This document shows positions 1 through 7,880 of a stretch of 14,574 nucleotides of DNA, one piece after another. How positions within the stretch are numbered: position 1 is the first letter of the stretch; every line of letters begins with the position of its first letter. A program made the translations under genes and the position numbers. The notes beneath the pieces are model-generated. The model was not told the DNA's origin and did no database searches. It was given only the letters and a program-made list of their open reading frames with translations. Source of the stretch: DAIRGB01 sp036794765 (GTDB lineage Bacteria; Patescibacteriota; JAHJAL01); the NCBI GenBank assembly GCA_036794765.1, contig DAIRGB010000022.1, forward strand, positions 1-14,574, in the 5' to 3' direction.

Positions 1-438
1 ACGCCGGATTTTAAAATTTTTGAAGATTGGATCAAAAAATATATCAACAACTGGGATTCTTGCGATACTTTTTGCAATCATACCGTCGGATCATTCGTCG
101 AAAGTTACCCAAAATATCTGCCGCAATTATTGGTCTGGACCAAATCCAAAAATCGCTGGCTACGCCGCGCCGCCGCTGTCTCGTTAATCGTCCCTGCTAA
201 ACGCGGCCTATTTTTACCGGAAGTTTTCCAAATCGCCGATTCGCTGCTCACCGATTCCGACGACATGGTCCAAAAAGGTTACGGCTGGATGCTCAAAGTC
301 GCCAGTCAGGCTCACCAAAAAGAAGTCTTTGACTATGTTATGAAAAACAAAAATAACATGCCCCGCACTGCTTTGCGTTACGCAATCGAAAAAATGCCTC
401 CGGAATTAAAAACTAAAGCCATGGCTAAGGAGAAATAA
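1..438 (+). CDS. DNA alkylation repair protein, AlkD-like HEAT-repeat family (5' end missing)
   Basis: Reading frame 1 is open from the first base, so the start lies upstream and only the C-terminal 145 residues are visible. AlkD-family glycosylases remove N3- and N7-alkylated purines from DNA using a curved stack of HEAT-like helices. Visible family features are NWDSCDTFC near the start, WLRRAAAVS at about residues 50-58 (the double Arg and small helix typical of AlkD) and MPRTALRYAIEKMP near the end, a typical C-terminal signature. The WD of NWDSCD and an Arg of WLRR probably match the DNA-contacting Trp/Asp and Arg of Bacillus AlkD; this is a by-eye alignment. A TTG at 130 could be mistaken for a start, but homology extends upstream of it. 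One base separates the stop from the next ATG, so the two genes are probably co-translated. Confidence 0.85.
   Translation, partial: TPDFKIFEDWIKKYINNWDSCDTFCNHTVGSFVESYPKYLPQLLVWTKSKNRWLRRAAAVSLIVPAKRGLFLPEVFQIADSLLTDSDDMVQKGYGWMLKVASQAHQKEVFDYVMKNKNNMPRTALRYAIEKMPPELKTKAMAKEK
427..432 (+). promoter_or_regulatory. Shine-Dalgarno site of the GNAT/YoaP gene
   Basis: AAGGAG lies 7 bases before the ATG at 440, inside the last codons of the alkylation repair gene. It is the only strong ribosome binding site I see at any start in the window, and it fixes the start of the downstream gene. Confidence 0.7.
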
Positions 439-439
439 A

Positions 440-1213
440 ATGACAACCGATACTTACGAAATAATTACCGTCAACGCCGATAATCTCGGCGATTATCCGC
501 AAGCAATTTGTTTTATCAATCCCAAAAATGAATATTATAATCTCAAAATTGCTTGGCTCAAAAAACAATTCAAAAAAGGTTTAGTTATAAAATTATTAAA
601 ATTAAAACAAACCAAGAAAATTATTGGTTTTATCGAATACTTACCGGGAGAAGAAGCCTGGCGAGCAGTAAACGCCATAGACTATTTATTTATCCATTGT
701 CTCTGGGTCAGTCCCAATAAAAATCGCCTGCACGGTTTGGGAACAGTCCTGATTGAAGAAGCTCTCAAAGATGCAAAAAAAATAAAAAAATCCGGAGTCG
801 CTGTAATAACCAGTAACGGCCCTTTTATGGCCAAAAAAGAATTATTTGTCAAAAATGGTTTTGAAGTTGTTGAAGAGTTTAGTAATTTTCAACTATTTGC
901 CAAAAAATTTGCCGCCAAAAATAATTCACCAAAACTAATAATCAACCAAGATAAATTAAAACAATATCAGGACTGGCATATTATTTACTCCAAACAATGC
1001 CCTTGGGTTGCCAGATTTGTCGAAGAAGTCAAACCAATCTTGCAACAAAAAAAGATCAAGATAAACGTTACCGAAATCGACTCGGCCAAAGCAGCTCAAT
1101 CCGCCCCGGGAATATATTCTGTTTTTAATCTAATCAAAGACGGTCAACTCTTGGCCGACCGCTATATTTCCATCACCAGATTTTTGAATATAATAAAGAA
1201 AGAAGATTTATAA
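440..1213 (+). CDS. GNAT acetyltransferase with C-terminal YoaP-type domain
   Basis: A 257-aa two-domain protein. Residues about 5-155 form a GNAT N-acetyltransferase fold: the acetyl-CoA loop is read in LWVSPNKNRLHGLGTVLIEEA (residues 88-108, with a divergent R-x-x-G-x-G as RLHGLG), followed by the usual late strand-helix region GPFMAKKELFVKNGFEVV. Residues about 178-257 match the YoaP C-terminal domain: thioredoxin-like HIIYSKQCPWVARFVEEV with a single Cys at 187, and the ending ADRYISITRFLNII. The substrate is unknown. The start is set by AAGGAG at 427-432 and by a one-base gap to the alkylation repair gene, which suggests shared expression and perhaps a detoxification or repair role. The single Cys rather than CxxC argues against an ordinary thiol-disulfide oxidoreductase. 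Confidence 0.85.
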   Translation: MTTDTYEIITVNADNLGDYPQAICFINPKNEYYNLKIAWLKKQFKKGLVIKLLKLKQTKKIIGFIEYLPGEEAWRAVNAIDYLFIHCLWVSPNKNRLHGLGTVLIEEALKDAKKIKKSGVAVITSNGPFMAKKELFVKNGFEVVEEFSNFQLFAKKFAAKNNSPKLIINQDKLKQYQDWHIIYSKQCPWVARFVEEVKPILQQKKIKINVTEIDSAKAAQSAPGIYSVFNLIKDGQLLADRYISITRFLNIIKKEDL

Positions 1214-1252
1214 TAGTATTTAAAAAATATATTCAATCAAAAATAACAAAAG

Positions 1253-2281
1253 ATGAAAAAATTAATTTTCTCAATCCTGATCGTCCTATTGGCAATTCCT
1301 GTTTCCGGATGTTTTGTCTTTGATGTCTTCACCACCAAAAACAATACCGGAAATTATCTCGGAAGCTATTATGAGGATAATTATGTTTGGGGTGGAGCCA
1401 TGAACCTGGCTTGGAATGATCTCAATGAAAATATTTTGCATGACAAATTGCAATTGGAAACCACTAATCCAGTCGCAATAGAAATGGTTCAAAAATTCAA
1501 TGAACACACATTTTCCAAGAATGACTTGGACGAAAATAGTTATTATGTTAAAAGTGGATACGGGCAAGAAACGATCAATAAAATCAATCAAGAATCAAAA
1601 CTCAAATTCCCCAATAAAAGTTTTCCTGATCTGCAAATCCGGCTCAATCCGAAAGATATTATTTCCTACGCCTATTTTCTAAAAGAGGTCGAGTATCTCA
1701 CCCAATTTACCGAAAAAAACGTTAAATTTCAAAATAACGATGTCAAAGGATTCTCTGCTGAGAATAGGGAACAAAAGGATAATATAAAAATAATAAAATA
1801 CGAAAACGACGACAAATTTATTATTTCTCTGGAATTGAAAGATGGTTCCGACCAATTGATTGTGGCTAAAGGCTACGATATGACTTCCCCTCAATCTATA
1901 GTAGAGGAAATAAAAAAATACCAACCGGAAAATTTCACCGGCATCAGCACGATTGATACATTTGAAATACCCAACATTCATCTCGATCATAATCGCCAAT
2001 ACGATGAATTAATTGATATTCCATTGGCCAACCCCAATTTTAAAGAATATTATATTAATACCATGGTTGAGGATATTAAGTTCGACATGGATTACAAAGG
2101 CGCTCGGGTGGAAAATCAGGCAGTTTTATTGCCAATGCTCACCAGTATTGAGTTTGATCAGCCGAAACCCAAAAATCTGATTTTGAACAAACCTTTTTGG
2201 ATAATAATGAAACGTACTTCCAGTCAAAATCCCTATTTCATTCTCGGAGTAAACAACGAAAAAATTATGGAAAAATTATAA
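1253..2281 (+). CDS. Predicted lipoprotein of unknown function, possible serpin-like fold
   Basis: 342 aa. The N-terminus has two Lys, a hydrophobic stretch and the lipobox VSGC with Cys20, so it is probably cut and lipidated there and held on the outer face of the membrane. The mature part is polar with no further membrane segment. I do not recognise a family with certainty. The last 110 residues resemble the C-terminal core of serpins in order: FEIPNIHLD (237-245), a hinge-like FDMDYKGARVENQA (277-290), then LNKPFWIIMKRTSS and YFILGV (311-333), similar to the serpin ending with PF..I and F.G.V. The hinge lacks the run of small residues needed for inhibitory loop insertion, so if related it is probably non-inhibitory. 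No clear ribosome binding site precedes the ATG, and a 39-bp spacer follows the GNAT gene. The fold idea is tentative. Confidence 0.8.
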   Translation: MKKLIFSILIVLLAIPVSGCFVFDVFTTKNNTGNYLGSYYEDNYVWGGAMNLAWNDLNENILHDKLQLETTNPVAIEMVQKFNEHTFSKNDLDENSYYVKSGYGQETINKINQESKLKFPNKSFPDLQIRLNPKDIISYAYFLKEVEYLTQFTEKNVKFQNNDVKGFSAENREQKDNIKIIKYENDDKFIISLELKDGSDQLIVAKGYDMTSPQSIVEEIKKYQPENFTGISTIDTFEIPNIHLDHNRQYDELIDIPLANPNFKEYYINTMVEDIKFDMDYKGARVENQAVLLPMLTSIEFDQPKPKNLILNKPFWIIMKRTSSQNPYFILGVNNEKIMEKL

Positions 2282-2303
2282 ATTTATCAAATAACAAAAA
2301 AAC

Positions 2304-3044
2304 ATGTTCGACCTCCTTTTCACTCGCACCTTTCTCATTGTCGGCGGGATGTTGCTTATTACTGCCATCACCTCTCGTTTCAACAAAGCTTTTGAAACGG
2401 GTCGGGAAATATTGATCACTTTCGGCGGCACTTTTATTTTTCTGTTTGCTATCATCTTTTTTGCGAACATGTTTCCCATTAATCTATTTTTGGTCGCGAT
2501 TTTTTCCGGTCTCATTGGCTGGCAGATCGGTCCGGTAGTCGCGTATTATGACAAAAATTCCCGTCTGAAAAAATTTCTCAAAGACAAAGGAGTGGTTCTA
2601 AAAAAAGGTCAAAAACCAAACCCCGAACTGATTCAAGAATTTGAAAATAGTATGGTAAATGCCCCCAGTCAACTAGAATCTCAAAACGTCGTTTTTCAAG
2701 CCATGTTGGCCACCGCCCTGGCAGTTTTTGCCACCGCCGGCATGGTCTTTTTTACCAATCTCAATTTTAGCTTTTTGGGTGGTTTTTTATTTATTTGTCT
2801 TATTATTTTAGTGATTATGGGGCTTATCAATGTCTTCTTTTTCCGCTCCCCATTTTTTTCATTGATTCGAGCATACTTTGGTGTCGTGATTTTTACGCTA
2901 TACTTATTATTTGATTTTAGCCGCCTGGAGCAAATGGCCAACGACAAATCCTGGGGCACCGCGGTCGATATAGCCGTTAACATCTATTTAGACATTATTA
3001 ATCTCTTCTTGGATTTGCTTAGAATACTGGGTGATGACAATTAA
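2304..3044 (+). CDS. Bax inhibitor-1/YccA family membrane protein
   Basis: 246 aa with about six to seven membrane segments (roughly 9-23, 36-57, 60-82, 132-150, 157-180, 188-206 and the C-terminal 218-243). The family is recognised by SFLGGFLFICLI (156-167), TLYLLFDFSRL (198-208) and the very characteristic C-terminus NIYLDIINLFLDLLRILG (226-243). Members are putative pH-sensitive calcium-leak channels in the inner membrane. Asp204 and Asp230 sit where the two pH-sensing aspartates of Bacillus YetJ lie, so the channel core seems intact. Unusual is a charged loop of about 45 residues (84-128, YDKNSRLKKFLKDKG onward) between the third and fourth segments, where ordinary members are short. It follows the lipoprotein gene by 22 bp with no obvious ribosome binding site. 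The cellular role in this organism is unknown. Confidence 0.85.
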   Translation: MFDLLFTRTFLIVGGMLLITAITSRFNKAFETGREILITFGGTFIFLFAIIFFANMFPINLFLVAIFSGLIGWQIGPVVAYYDKNSRLKKFLKDKGVVLKKGQKPNPELIQEFENSMVNAPSQLESQNVVFQAMLATALAVFATAGMVFFTNLNFSFLGGFLFICLIILVIMGLINVFFFRSPFFSLIRAYFGVVIFTLYLLFDFSRLEQMANDKSWGTAVDIAVNIYLDIINLFLDLLRILGDDN

Positions 3045-3046
3045 GA

Positions 3047-3150
3047 AAACTCTTATAAATCCTTAAAAACCCTTTTAAACTCTTAAAAACTAAAATGTAT
3101 ATAATAGTTTTAAAGGGTTTGTAAGGGTTTTTAAGTGTTTTAAAGAGTTT
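3047..3150. repeat. Long imperfect inverted repeat with 10-bp tandem units; likely bidirectional terminator
   Basis: Two 45-base arms, 3047-3091 and 3106-3150, are complementary at about 37 of 45 positions around a 14-base AT loop. Each arm is itself a run of 10-base units: on the left AACTCTTATA, AATCCTTAAA, AACCCTTTTA, AACTCTTAAA; on the right variants of TTTTAAAGGG. It lies between the convergent ends of the BI-1 gene and the ligase-like gene, 3 bases after one stop codon and 23 bases beyond the other, so termination from both sides is the simplest role. The arms are AT-rich and longer than a normal intrinsic terminator. Confidence 0.7.
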
Positions 3151-3173
3151 GTATTCTTGGTGTTTGTATTTCC

Positions 3174-5384
3174 TTATTTCAACAAACTCTCTACCTTCGA
3201 CTTGATCTCCGGAAAAGCCTTCACGTATTTTTCTGCCAACACCTGTGCCTGCGCCGTATTTCCTAAATCCAGTTGCGCTTGAATTTCTATCAAAACCTGT
3301 TTCTCCGTCGGTTCAAACTGATTAGCAGTATTGGCCGCCAGGCCGGCAATTTTTGGTTTGTCAATTTGCAAAGCCAGTAAACTCATCTTTTGCCAAAACT
3401 CCGCCTCATCAAAAACAAACCCTTTCTCGATCGCCAGATTCAAATTTTTTCTCACCAAATCGCCATTGTTTTGCAATACGGCGACTTTTGCCAAATTGTA
3501 GTATGTCTCGCCAATTTCCGGATTTAGTTTACGAGCCTGCTCGTACTGTCCGTAAGCTTTTTCGATCAAACCCAATTCCAGATACATATCACCCCAGCCA
3601 AAATGTATTCCCAGGCGGTTGGGGGACAGTTCTTGGGCTTTCAACAAATTTTCCTCAGCCAATGCCAACTTTTGCGAATCAATTTTGCTCCAGTTGCCAT
3701 AAACCAAACCTAGAGAGTAATAATTTTTGAAATTACTCGGATTTATTCCTATAGCTTTCTGAATTTGTTCCGTGGCTTGACGGTAAGACTGATTGGCGCT
3801 GTTGGAATTTGAATTATCAATCGACGCCAAATACCAATCGGAAATTTTCATTTTAGCGTACTCATAGTATGGTGTTAGAGAATCCGCCTTTTTAACCATC
3901 TCCAACTTTTGATCAGCGGTCAATTTGGGATTTGATGAAAGGTCAAAATATATCAAATCAGCTCGGGCCGGATCGATAGCCAGTATCTTTGTTCCAGTCA
4001 GGCAGGCAATTATTACCACAGTTAGACCAATTTGTTTTACCGCCGAAATTGAAGTCGGCAGACTCTTTTGCTCCGCAGGTTCGTAAAAATATATTGCCAC
4101 TAAAATCAAAGCCAAAAAGGTATAAAAATACGTCCAAGTGATTATAGTTTCAATGTTAAACAGCGCCTGGACAAAATAGCCAGCCACCGCCACTCCCACC
4201 CCCAGCAACAACATTTGATGGTAAAAATTTTTGGTCGCCAATATTTTTTTCACTACTAGATAAAGAACCAAAAAAATTGTCGCTAACAACACTCCCACCC
4301 CCAGCATGCCAAATGAAACATTGTAATCCAAAATCAAATTATGCGGATAGTTGGAATAACGGTCTTTCTCCGGCCGGCCGTCCATGTAATTGGGATAATA
4401 TTGGTTAAAAGCCGTAGCGTAGCTAGTCAAACCGGTTCCCAAAAGTGGATTTGCTCTTAGGGCTTTTAAAGCGATCTTCCACATTTCCAATCTGTCCCGA
4501 CCGGTGCCACTATCAAATTGAGCAATTTCCGTAACTCTTTGTAAATATTTGTTACCGGAAAAATATTTATTGGCCGACGGCACTAGATTGATATAAGTCA
4601 AAAATAAACTGGCGACCACAAAGCCGATCAATAAATACAAGCTATATTTTTTCTGATTGGTAAGATAAAAATATCCGGCCAACAACAAAAATATTTCCAA
4701 AAACAACCCCAGGTAAGAGGCGCGCGTCATGGTAAATATTACCGTCAAAATTTGCGCTACAAACAAGGCAAGTAAAAAGTATTTGATTAAAATATTTTTG
4801 ACAGTCCCAAATAGATAAAAAGTAACCGGGATAACAAACATCAGATATGCGGCCAGATATGCCGGATTTCCGGTAGTACCAAATACTCTTTCCGCCGACA
4901 CCACCCCTTTCCAGTCAATCGGATCGTTTCCGGTTTTTTGCACCAAAGCATAGATTACCGGGATCAAACTGGTCAAAGCAATTACCCAAGCCAAATCACG
5001 AATATTCTTTTGCCCCCTGATATTGATAAAAATCAAAAAATAAAATGTCACAAAAAAACTTAGTGTTACCAGTCCGTCCAAACGTAGATGTATTCCCCAT
5101 AAACTTACTGTGGGCGAAGGAGAAAACAAGGTTGAAAACAAAGCCACCAACCAAAATAGGGGAATCAACCAAAAGACCTTTGGCCAATCCATTTTTATCG
5201 GAAAGTAAACCATTTTAACCGCCGTCAAGGCCAAACAGACCAAAACACACATTCTAAAAATCGTATGTTTCTCGATAGTAAAAGCATTGGCAATTGTCGT
5301 CGAAAAAAAAGCTGGTACAGCAAATAGCGCCAAGGCAATGAAGAAAAAGATAATTTTATCGAGAACCCAGGAATCGTTTTTCAT
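3174..5384 (-). CDS. O-antigen ligase-like (Wzy_C/WaaL/PglL-type) membrane protein with C-terminal TPR domain
   Basis: 736 aa. Residues about 8-470 hold some twelve hydrophobic segments with the signatures of the O-antigen ligase family: RVFGTTGNPAYLAAYL (166-181), TMTRASYLG with Arg221, GTGRDRLEMWKIA (293-305) and YPHNLILDYN with His348 in the large outward loop. Such enzymes move a lipid-linked glycan onto lipid A core, protein or another chain at the outer membrane face. Residues about 533-690 contain TPR-like helix pairs (for example YYSLGLVYGNWSK, IHFGWGDMYLELGLIEKAYGQYEQARKLNP, TYYNLAKVAVLQNNGD), probably binding the acceptor or a partner. It is divergent from the glycosylphosphotransferase gene and convergent with the BI-1 gene. 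Because the neighbouring genes encode an ABC exporter, a ligase or protein oligosaccharyltransferase role is more likely than Wzy polymerase; the sequence alone cannot separate them. Confidence 0.85.
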   Translation of the reverse strand: MKNDSWVLDKIIFFFIALALFAVPAFFSTTIANAFTIEKHTIFRMCVLVCLALTAVKMVYFPIKMDWPKVFWLIPLFWLVALFSTLFSPSPTVSLWGIHLRLDGLVTLSFFVTFYFLIFINIRGQKNIRDLAWVIALTSLIPVIYALVQKTGNDPIDWKGVVSAERVFGTTGNPAYLAAYLMFVIPVTFYLFGTVKNILIKYFLLALFVAQILTVIFTMTRASYLGLFLEIFLLLAGYFYLTNQKKYSLYLLIGFVVASLFLTYINLVPSANKYFSGNKYLQRVTEIAQFDSGTGRDRLEMWKIALKALRANPLLGTGLTSYATAFNQYYPNYMDGRPEKDRYSNYPHNLILDYNVSFGMLGVGVLLATIFLVLYLVVKKILATKNFYHQMLLLGVGVAVAGYFVQALFNIETIITWTYFYTFLALILVAIYFYEPAEQKSLPTSISAVKQIGLTVVIIACLTGTKILAIDPARADLIYFDLSSNPKLTADQKLEMVKKADSLTPYYEYAKMKISDWYLASIDNSNSNSANQSYRQATEQIQKAIGINPSNFKNYYSLGLVYGNWSKIDSQKLALAEENLLKAQELSPNRLGIHFGWGDMYLELGLIEKAYGQYEQARKLNPEIGETYYNLAKVAVLQNNGDLVRKNLNLAIEKGFVFDEAEFWQKMSLLALQIDKPKIAGLAANTANQFEPTEKQVLIEIQAQLDLGNTAQAQVLAEKYVKAFPEIKSKVESLLK

Positions 5385-5414
5385 GTTTAAAATTTATTTC
5401 TCAATTAAAAATTG

Positions 5415-5545
5415 TGTCATCCTGGAGCCGAAAGCGAAGCGTTTCGACATCCAGGATCCAGAAAAAATTACTTGAAAAAATAATTTATATTTCGTTATGG
5501 ATCCTGGATATTGGAACGGATTACCTTCCAGTTCCTTAGATGACA
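5415..5545. repeat. 131-bp palindromic intergenic element with TGTCAT/ATGACA ends
   Basis: The element starts with TGTCAT (5415-5420) and ends with its complement ATGACA (5540-5545). Inside, ATCCAGGATCCA (5449-5460) is exactly complementary to TGGATCCTGGAT (5498-5509). The left half also folds alone: ATCCTGGA (5419-5426) pairs with TCCAGGAT (5450-5457) and CGAAA (5429-5433) with TTTCG (5442-5446). The GC-richer left half stands out from the AT-rich surroundings. It sits between two divergent genes and so cannot be a terminator for either. It looks like a REP/MITE-type dispersed repeat; only one copy is visible here. Confidence 0.6.
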
Positions 5546-5566
5546 GTAGATTATAGTATTTATAAT
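5540..5566 (+). promoter_or_regulatory. Possible promoter for the glycan export operon
   Basis: A perfect TATAAT (5561-5566) lies about 64 bases before the phosphotransferase ATG. ATGACA (5540-5545), five of six matches to a -35 box, lies upstream, but the 15-base spacer is shorter than usual. The -35 candidate is also the end of the palindromic element, so that repeat may have supplied part of the promoter. A weaker alternative is TTGAAA (5592-5597) with GATAAA (5614-5619), which would give an almost leaderless message. Confidence 0.35.
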
Positions 5567-5629
5567 AATATGAAATAATTTAGAATTTCACTTGAAAATG
5601 ATTTAAAATAAAAGATAAAGAATGATTTT

Positions 5630-6991
5630 ATGAGTCAAAACAAAAAAATACTATTGCTGCTGGTTGATCTGCTTTTAAGTTTTGCCACCCTGGCTATTGC
5701 TTTAAATTTGAGATATCAAGCTCGGGGAATAGAATATGACTTCTGGGAACACGCAGCCATCTTTCTGCCCGTTTTTGCTCTCTGGATCTTGGTGTTTTAT
5801 ATGAATCAAATCTATGACTACTTCCGCTTTGGTGACCGGATATTTTTGCTATACGCCACTTCTCGCTCGATCCTGATCAATTTCGGCCTGACAGCCGTAT
5901 TTTTCTATATCATACCAAAATTGACGATTACTCCAAAAACGATTTTGTTGATCATGGTCTTTTTTTCTTTATTATTTACCTTTTTTTGGCGACTAATATT
6001 CTGGCACATCTTTAGTCATCGTATTCTACTGAAAAAAACTGTCATCATCGGCAATCTAAAAAAGGAAATAAATCTAGCTAAAGAACTGCAAAAAAATACT
6101 GCCTATGGTTACGAACTTTTGGGAATAATATCTGACGGGAACGAACAAAGAAACAAAATCAAAAATCTGGGTCGGATCGAAGATCTGTCTCGTATTCTTC
6201 AAACTCATCTTCCCAATACAATTGTTGTTGATATTGACAATGCTCGTGTAGACGATTTGACCTGGCAAAAAATGACTGATTATTGTATCAGTCAAAATTC
6301 TGAAGTTGTCGATTTGTTTTTTCTCTATGAAAAAATAAGCGGACGCATTCCTTTGACTAATATTCGTCAAATCTGGTTCGCCAACCTCAATCAACCCGTC
6401 AACAAATCTACCTTGATTTTTAAACGTTTGATTGATATTTTCGCCGCCATCTGCGGCTTGTTTATATTTCTACCTTTTTTGCCGCTGTTATACCTAATAG
6501 TCAAACTGGATTCGCCCGGACCATTTTTTTATACTCAAAAACGGATGGGCGCTAAAGGCAAAGTTTTCTCTCTCTACAAAATTAGAACTATGTATCAAGA
6601 CAGCGAGGGCAAAAAAGCAATATGGGCCAGTAGGGGAGACAAAAGAGTAACAGCTGTCGGCTATTGGCTGCGCAAGACCAGTTTGGACGAGATACCACAA
6701 CTCTACAATATATTGATTGGTGAAATGAGCCTGGTTGGACCCCGCCCCGAACGCCCCGAATTTATTGCCAAACTCACTAAACGAGAGAAGTTTTATTACA
6801 AAAGACATTTGGTTAAACCCGGTCTCACCGGGTGGGCGCAAGTCATGATGGGCTACGGTCGTAGCTTTTCCGACTCTGACGAAAAGCTGCAATATGATTT
6901 ATACTATATCAAGAACCGGTCTATTTTTCTCGACCTCATAATAATTTTACGCACGATAAGAATGTTGTTTGTCGATCGGGGAGGAATATGA
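5630..6991 (+). CDS. Polyprenyl-phosphate glycosylphosphotransferase (exopolysaccharide/S-layer glycan initiation)
   Basis: 453 aa, full-length WbaP/WsaP-like architecture. There are four membrane helices (about 8-28, 42-60, 80-98, 104-128), a cytoplasmic Rossmann-like domain (about 135-250) and a C-terminal bacterial sugar transferase domain (about 262-453). That domain opens with the re-entrant hydrophobic helix KRLIDIFAAICGLFIF, then DSPGPFFYTQKRMG (294-307), FSLYKIRTM (313-321), the catalytic Asp353-Glu354 in SLDEIPQLYN, VGPRPERPEF (369-378) and KPGLTGWAQV (396-405). The enzyme transfers a sugar-1-phosphate from a UDP-sugar to undecaprenyl phosphate and so starts the glycan; which sugar cannot be read from the sequence. 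It leads the operon with the ABC exporter genes, whose first ATG is 20 bp downstream. All catalytic motifs look intact. Confidence 0.93.
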   Translation: MSQNKKILLLLVDLLLSFATLAIALNLRYQARGIEYDFWEHAAIFLPVFALWILVFYMNQIYDYFRFGDRIFLLYATSRSILINFGLTAVFFYIIPKLTITPKTILLIMVFFSLLFTFFWRLIFWHIFSHRILLKKTVIIGNLKKEINLAKELQKNTAYGYELLGIISDGNEQRNKIKNLGRIEDLSRILQTHLPNTIVVDIDNARVDDLTWQKMTDYCISQNSEVVDLFFLYEKISGRIPLTNIRQIWFANLNQPVNKSTLIFKRLIDIFAAICGLFIFLPFLPLLYLIVKLDSPGPFFYTQKRMGAKGKVFSLYKIRTMYQDSEGKKAIWASRGDKRVTAVGYWLRKTSLDEIPQLYNILIGEMSLVGPRPERPEFIAKLTKREKFYYKRHLVKPGLTGWAQVMMGYGRSFSDSDEKLQYDLYYIKNRSIFLDLIIILRTIRMLFVDRGGI

Positions 6992-7011
6992 TCTCAATTT
7001 TCAATTTCTAA

Positions 7012-7788
7012 ATGAACAACTGGCAACAAAATATACAAATCATCAAGCAACTCACTGTTGCTGATTTTAAACTTCGCTACTCCGGGTCAGTACTGGGTTA
7101 TCTCTGGTCACTACTTAAGCCCTTGGTCTTTTTCCTGGTCCTCTATATCGTTTTCGGTAAAATGCTTAAACTCGGCGGCAATATCGAAAATTTTGCCAGT
7201 TATCTCCTGATCGGCATCATGCTTTGGAGTTTTTTTGCTGAAACTACTACCAACGGTATGCAAGCGGTAGTCAGCAAAAGCCATCTGATCAAAAAAATCT
7301 ATTTTCCGCGCATTATTGTCGTCATTGTTTCTTCCTTGAACGCTTTGGTTAACTTATTTTTTAACCTCCTCGTTTTGATTCTCCTCATGTCCTTTTTTCA
7401 AGTCGATGTTTTTCAAGCCAAAACGTTTTTGATTGTCCTTTATATCATCGAATTGTGGCTATTGAGTTTCGGCTCCGCCTTGATTTTGTCTGTCCTGTTT
7501 GTTTATTGGCGTGACTTCAACTATATCTGGGAGTTATTTTTACAAATTTTATTTTATCTGACTCCGATCATCTATGCTCTCAGTCTCATCCCAGCACAAT
7601 ATCTAAACTTGGTTATGTTAAATCCCCTGGCTCAGATCATCACTGATTTCCGCGCCGTCTTTCTGGATTTCTCCCATCAACCAAACTGGTATTACCCCTG
7701 GTCTCAGTTTGCCCTAGTCTTGCTAATCTTCGTCACCGGCCTCTTTCTCTTCCAAACCCAGCAAAAAAAATTCGCCGAACAGATCTGA
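7012..7788 (+). CDS. wzm: ABC-2 type polysaccharide export permease (Wzm-like)
   Basis: 258 aa with six membrane segments. The family signature is KLRYSGSVLGYLWSLLKPL-like at residues 21-38 (LRYSGSVLGYLWSLLKPL), an amphipathic helix that lines the exit of Wzm/TagG permeases. Later landmarks are VSKSHLIKKIYFPR (89-102) and WRDFNYIWELFLQILFYLTPIIYAL, where the permease contacts its ATPase and the fifth helix begins. The dimer forms a channel through which the lipid-linked glycan is pushed across the cytoplasmic membrane. It lies between the initiating transferase and the ATPase gene, as in ABC-dependent O-antigen and S-layer glycan clusters. No ribosome binding site is visible before the ATG. 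The gene symbol is by function and context. Confidence 0.92.
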   Translation: MNNWQQNIQIIKQLTVADFKLRYSGSVLGYLWSLLKPLVFFLVLYIVFGKMLKLGGNIENFASYLLIGIMLWSFFAETTTNGMQAVVSKSHLIKKIYFPRIIVVIVSSLNALVNLFFNLLVLILLMSFFQVDVFQAKTFLIVLYIIELWLLSFGSALILSVLFVYWRDFNYIWELFLQILFYLTPIIYALSLIPAQYLNLVMLNPLAQIITDFRAVFLDFSHQPNWYYPWSQFALVLLIFVTGLFLFQTQQKKFAEQI

Positions 7789-7880
7789 AAGAATTTCCAA
7801 TTTCCAAGCAAATTTAAATAAAATATTAAATTATCCACTCGCTTCATTTAAAAATAAAAAGTTATAAATTAAAAATTAAA

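Noticed and set aside
3353..3730. 125-codon open frame on the plus strand antisense to the ligase-like gene
   Set aside because: It lies wholly inside the TPR-coding region, has low-complexity Ser/Pro/Phe composition typical of antisense translation, and shows no start signal or family motif.
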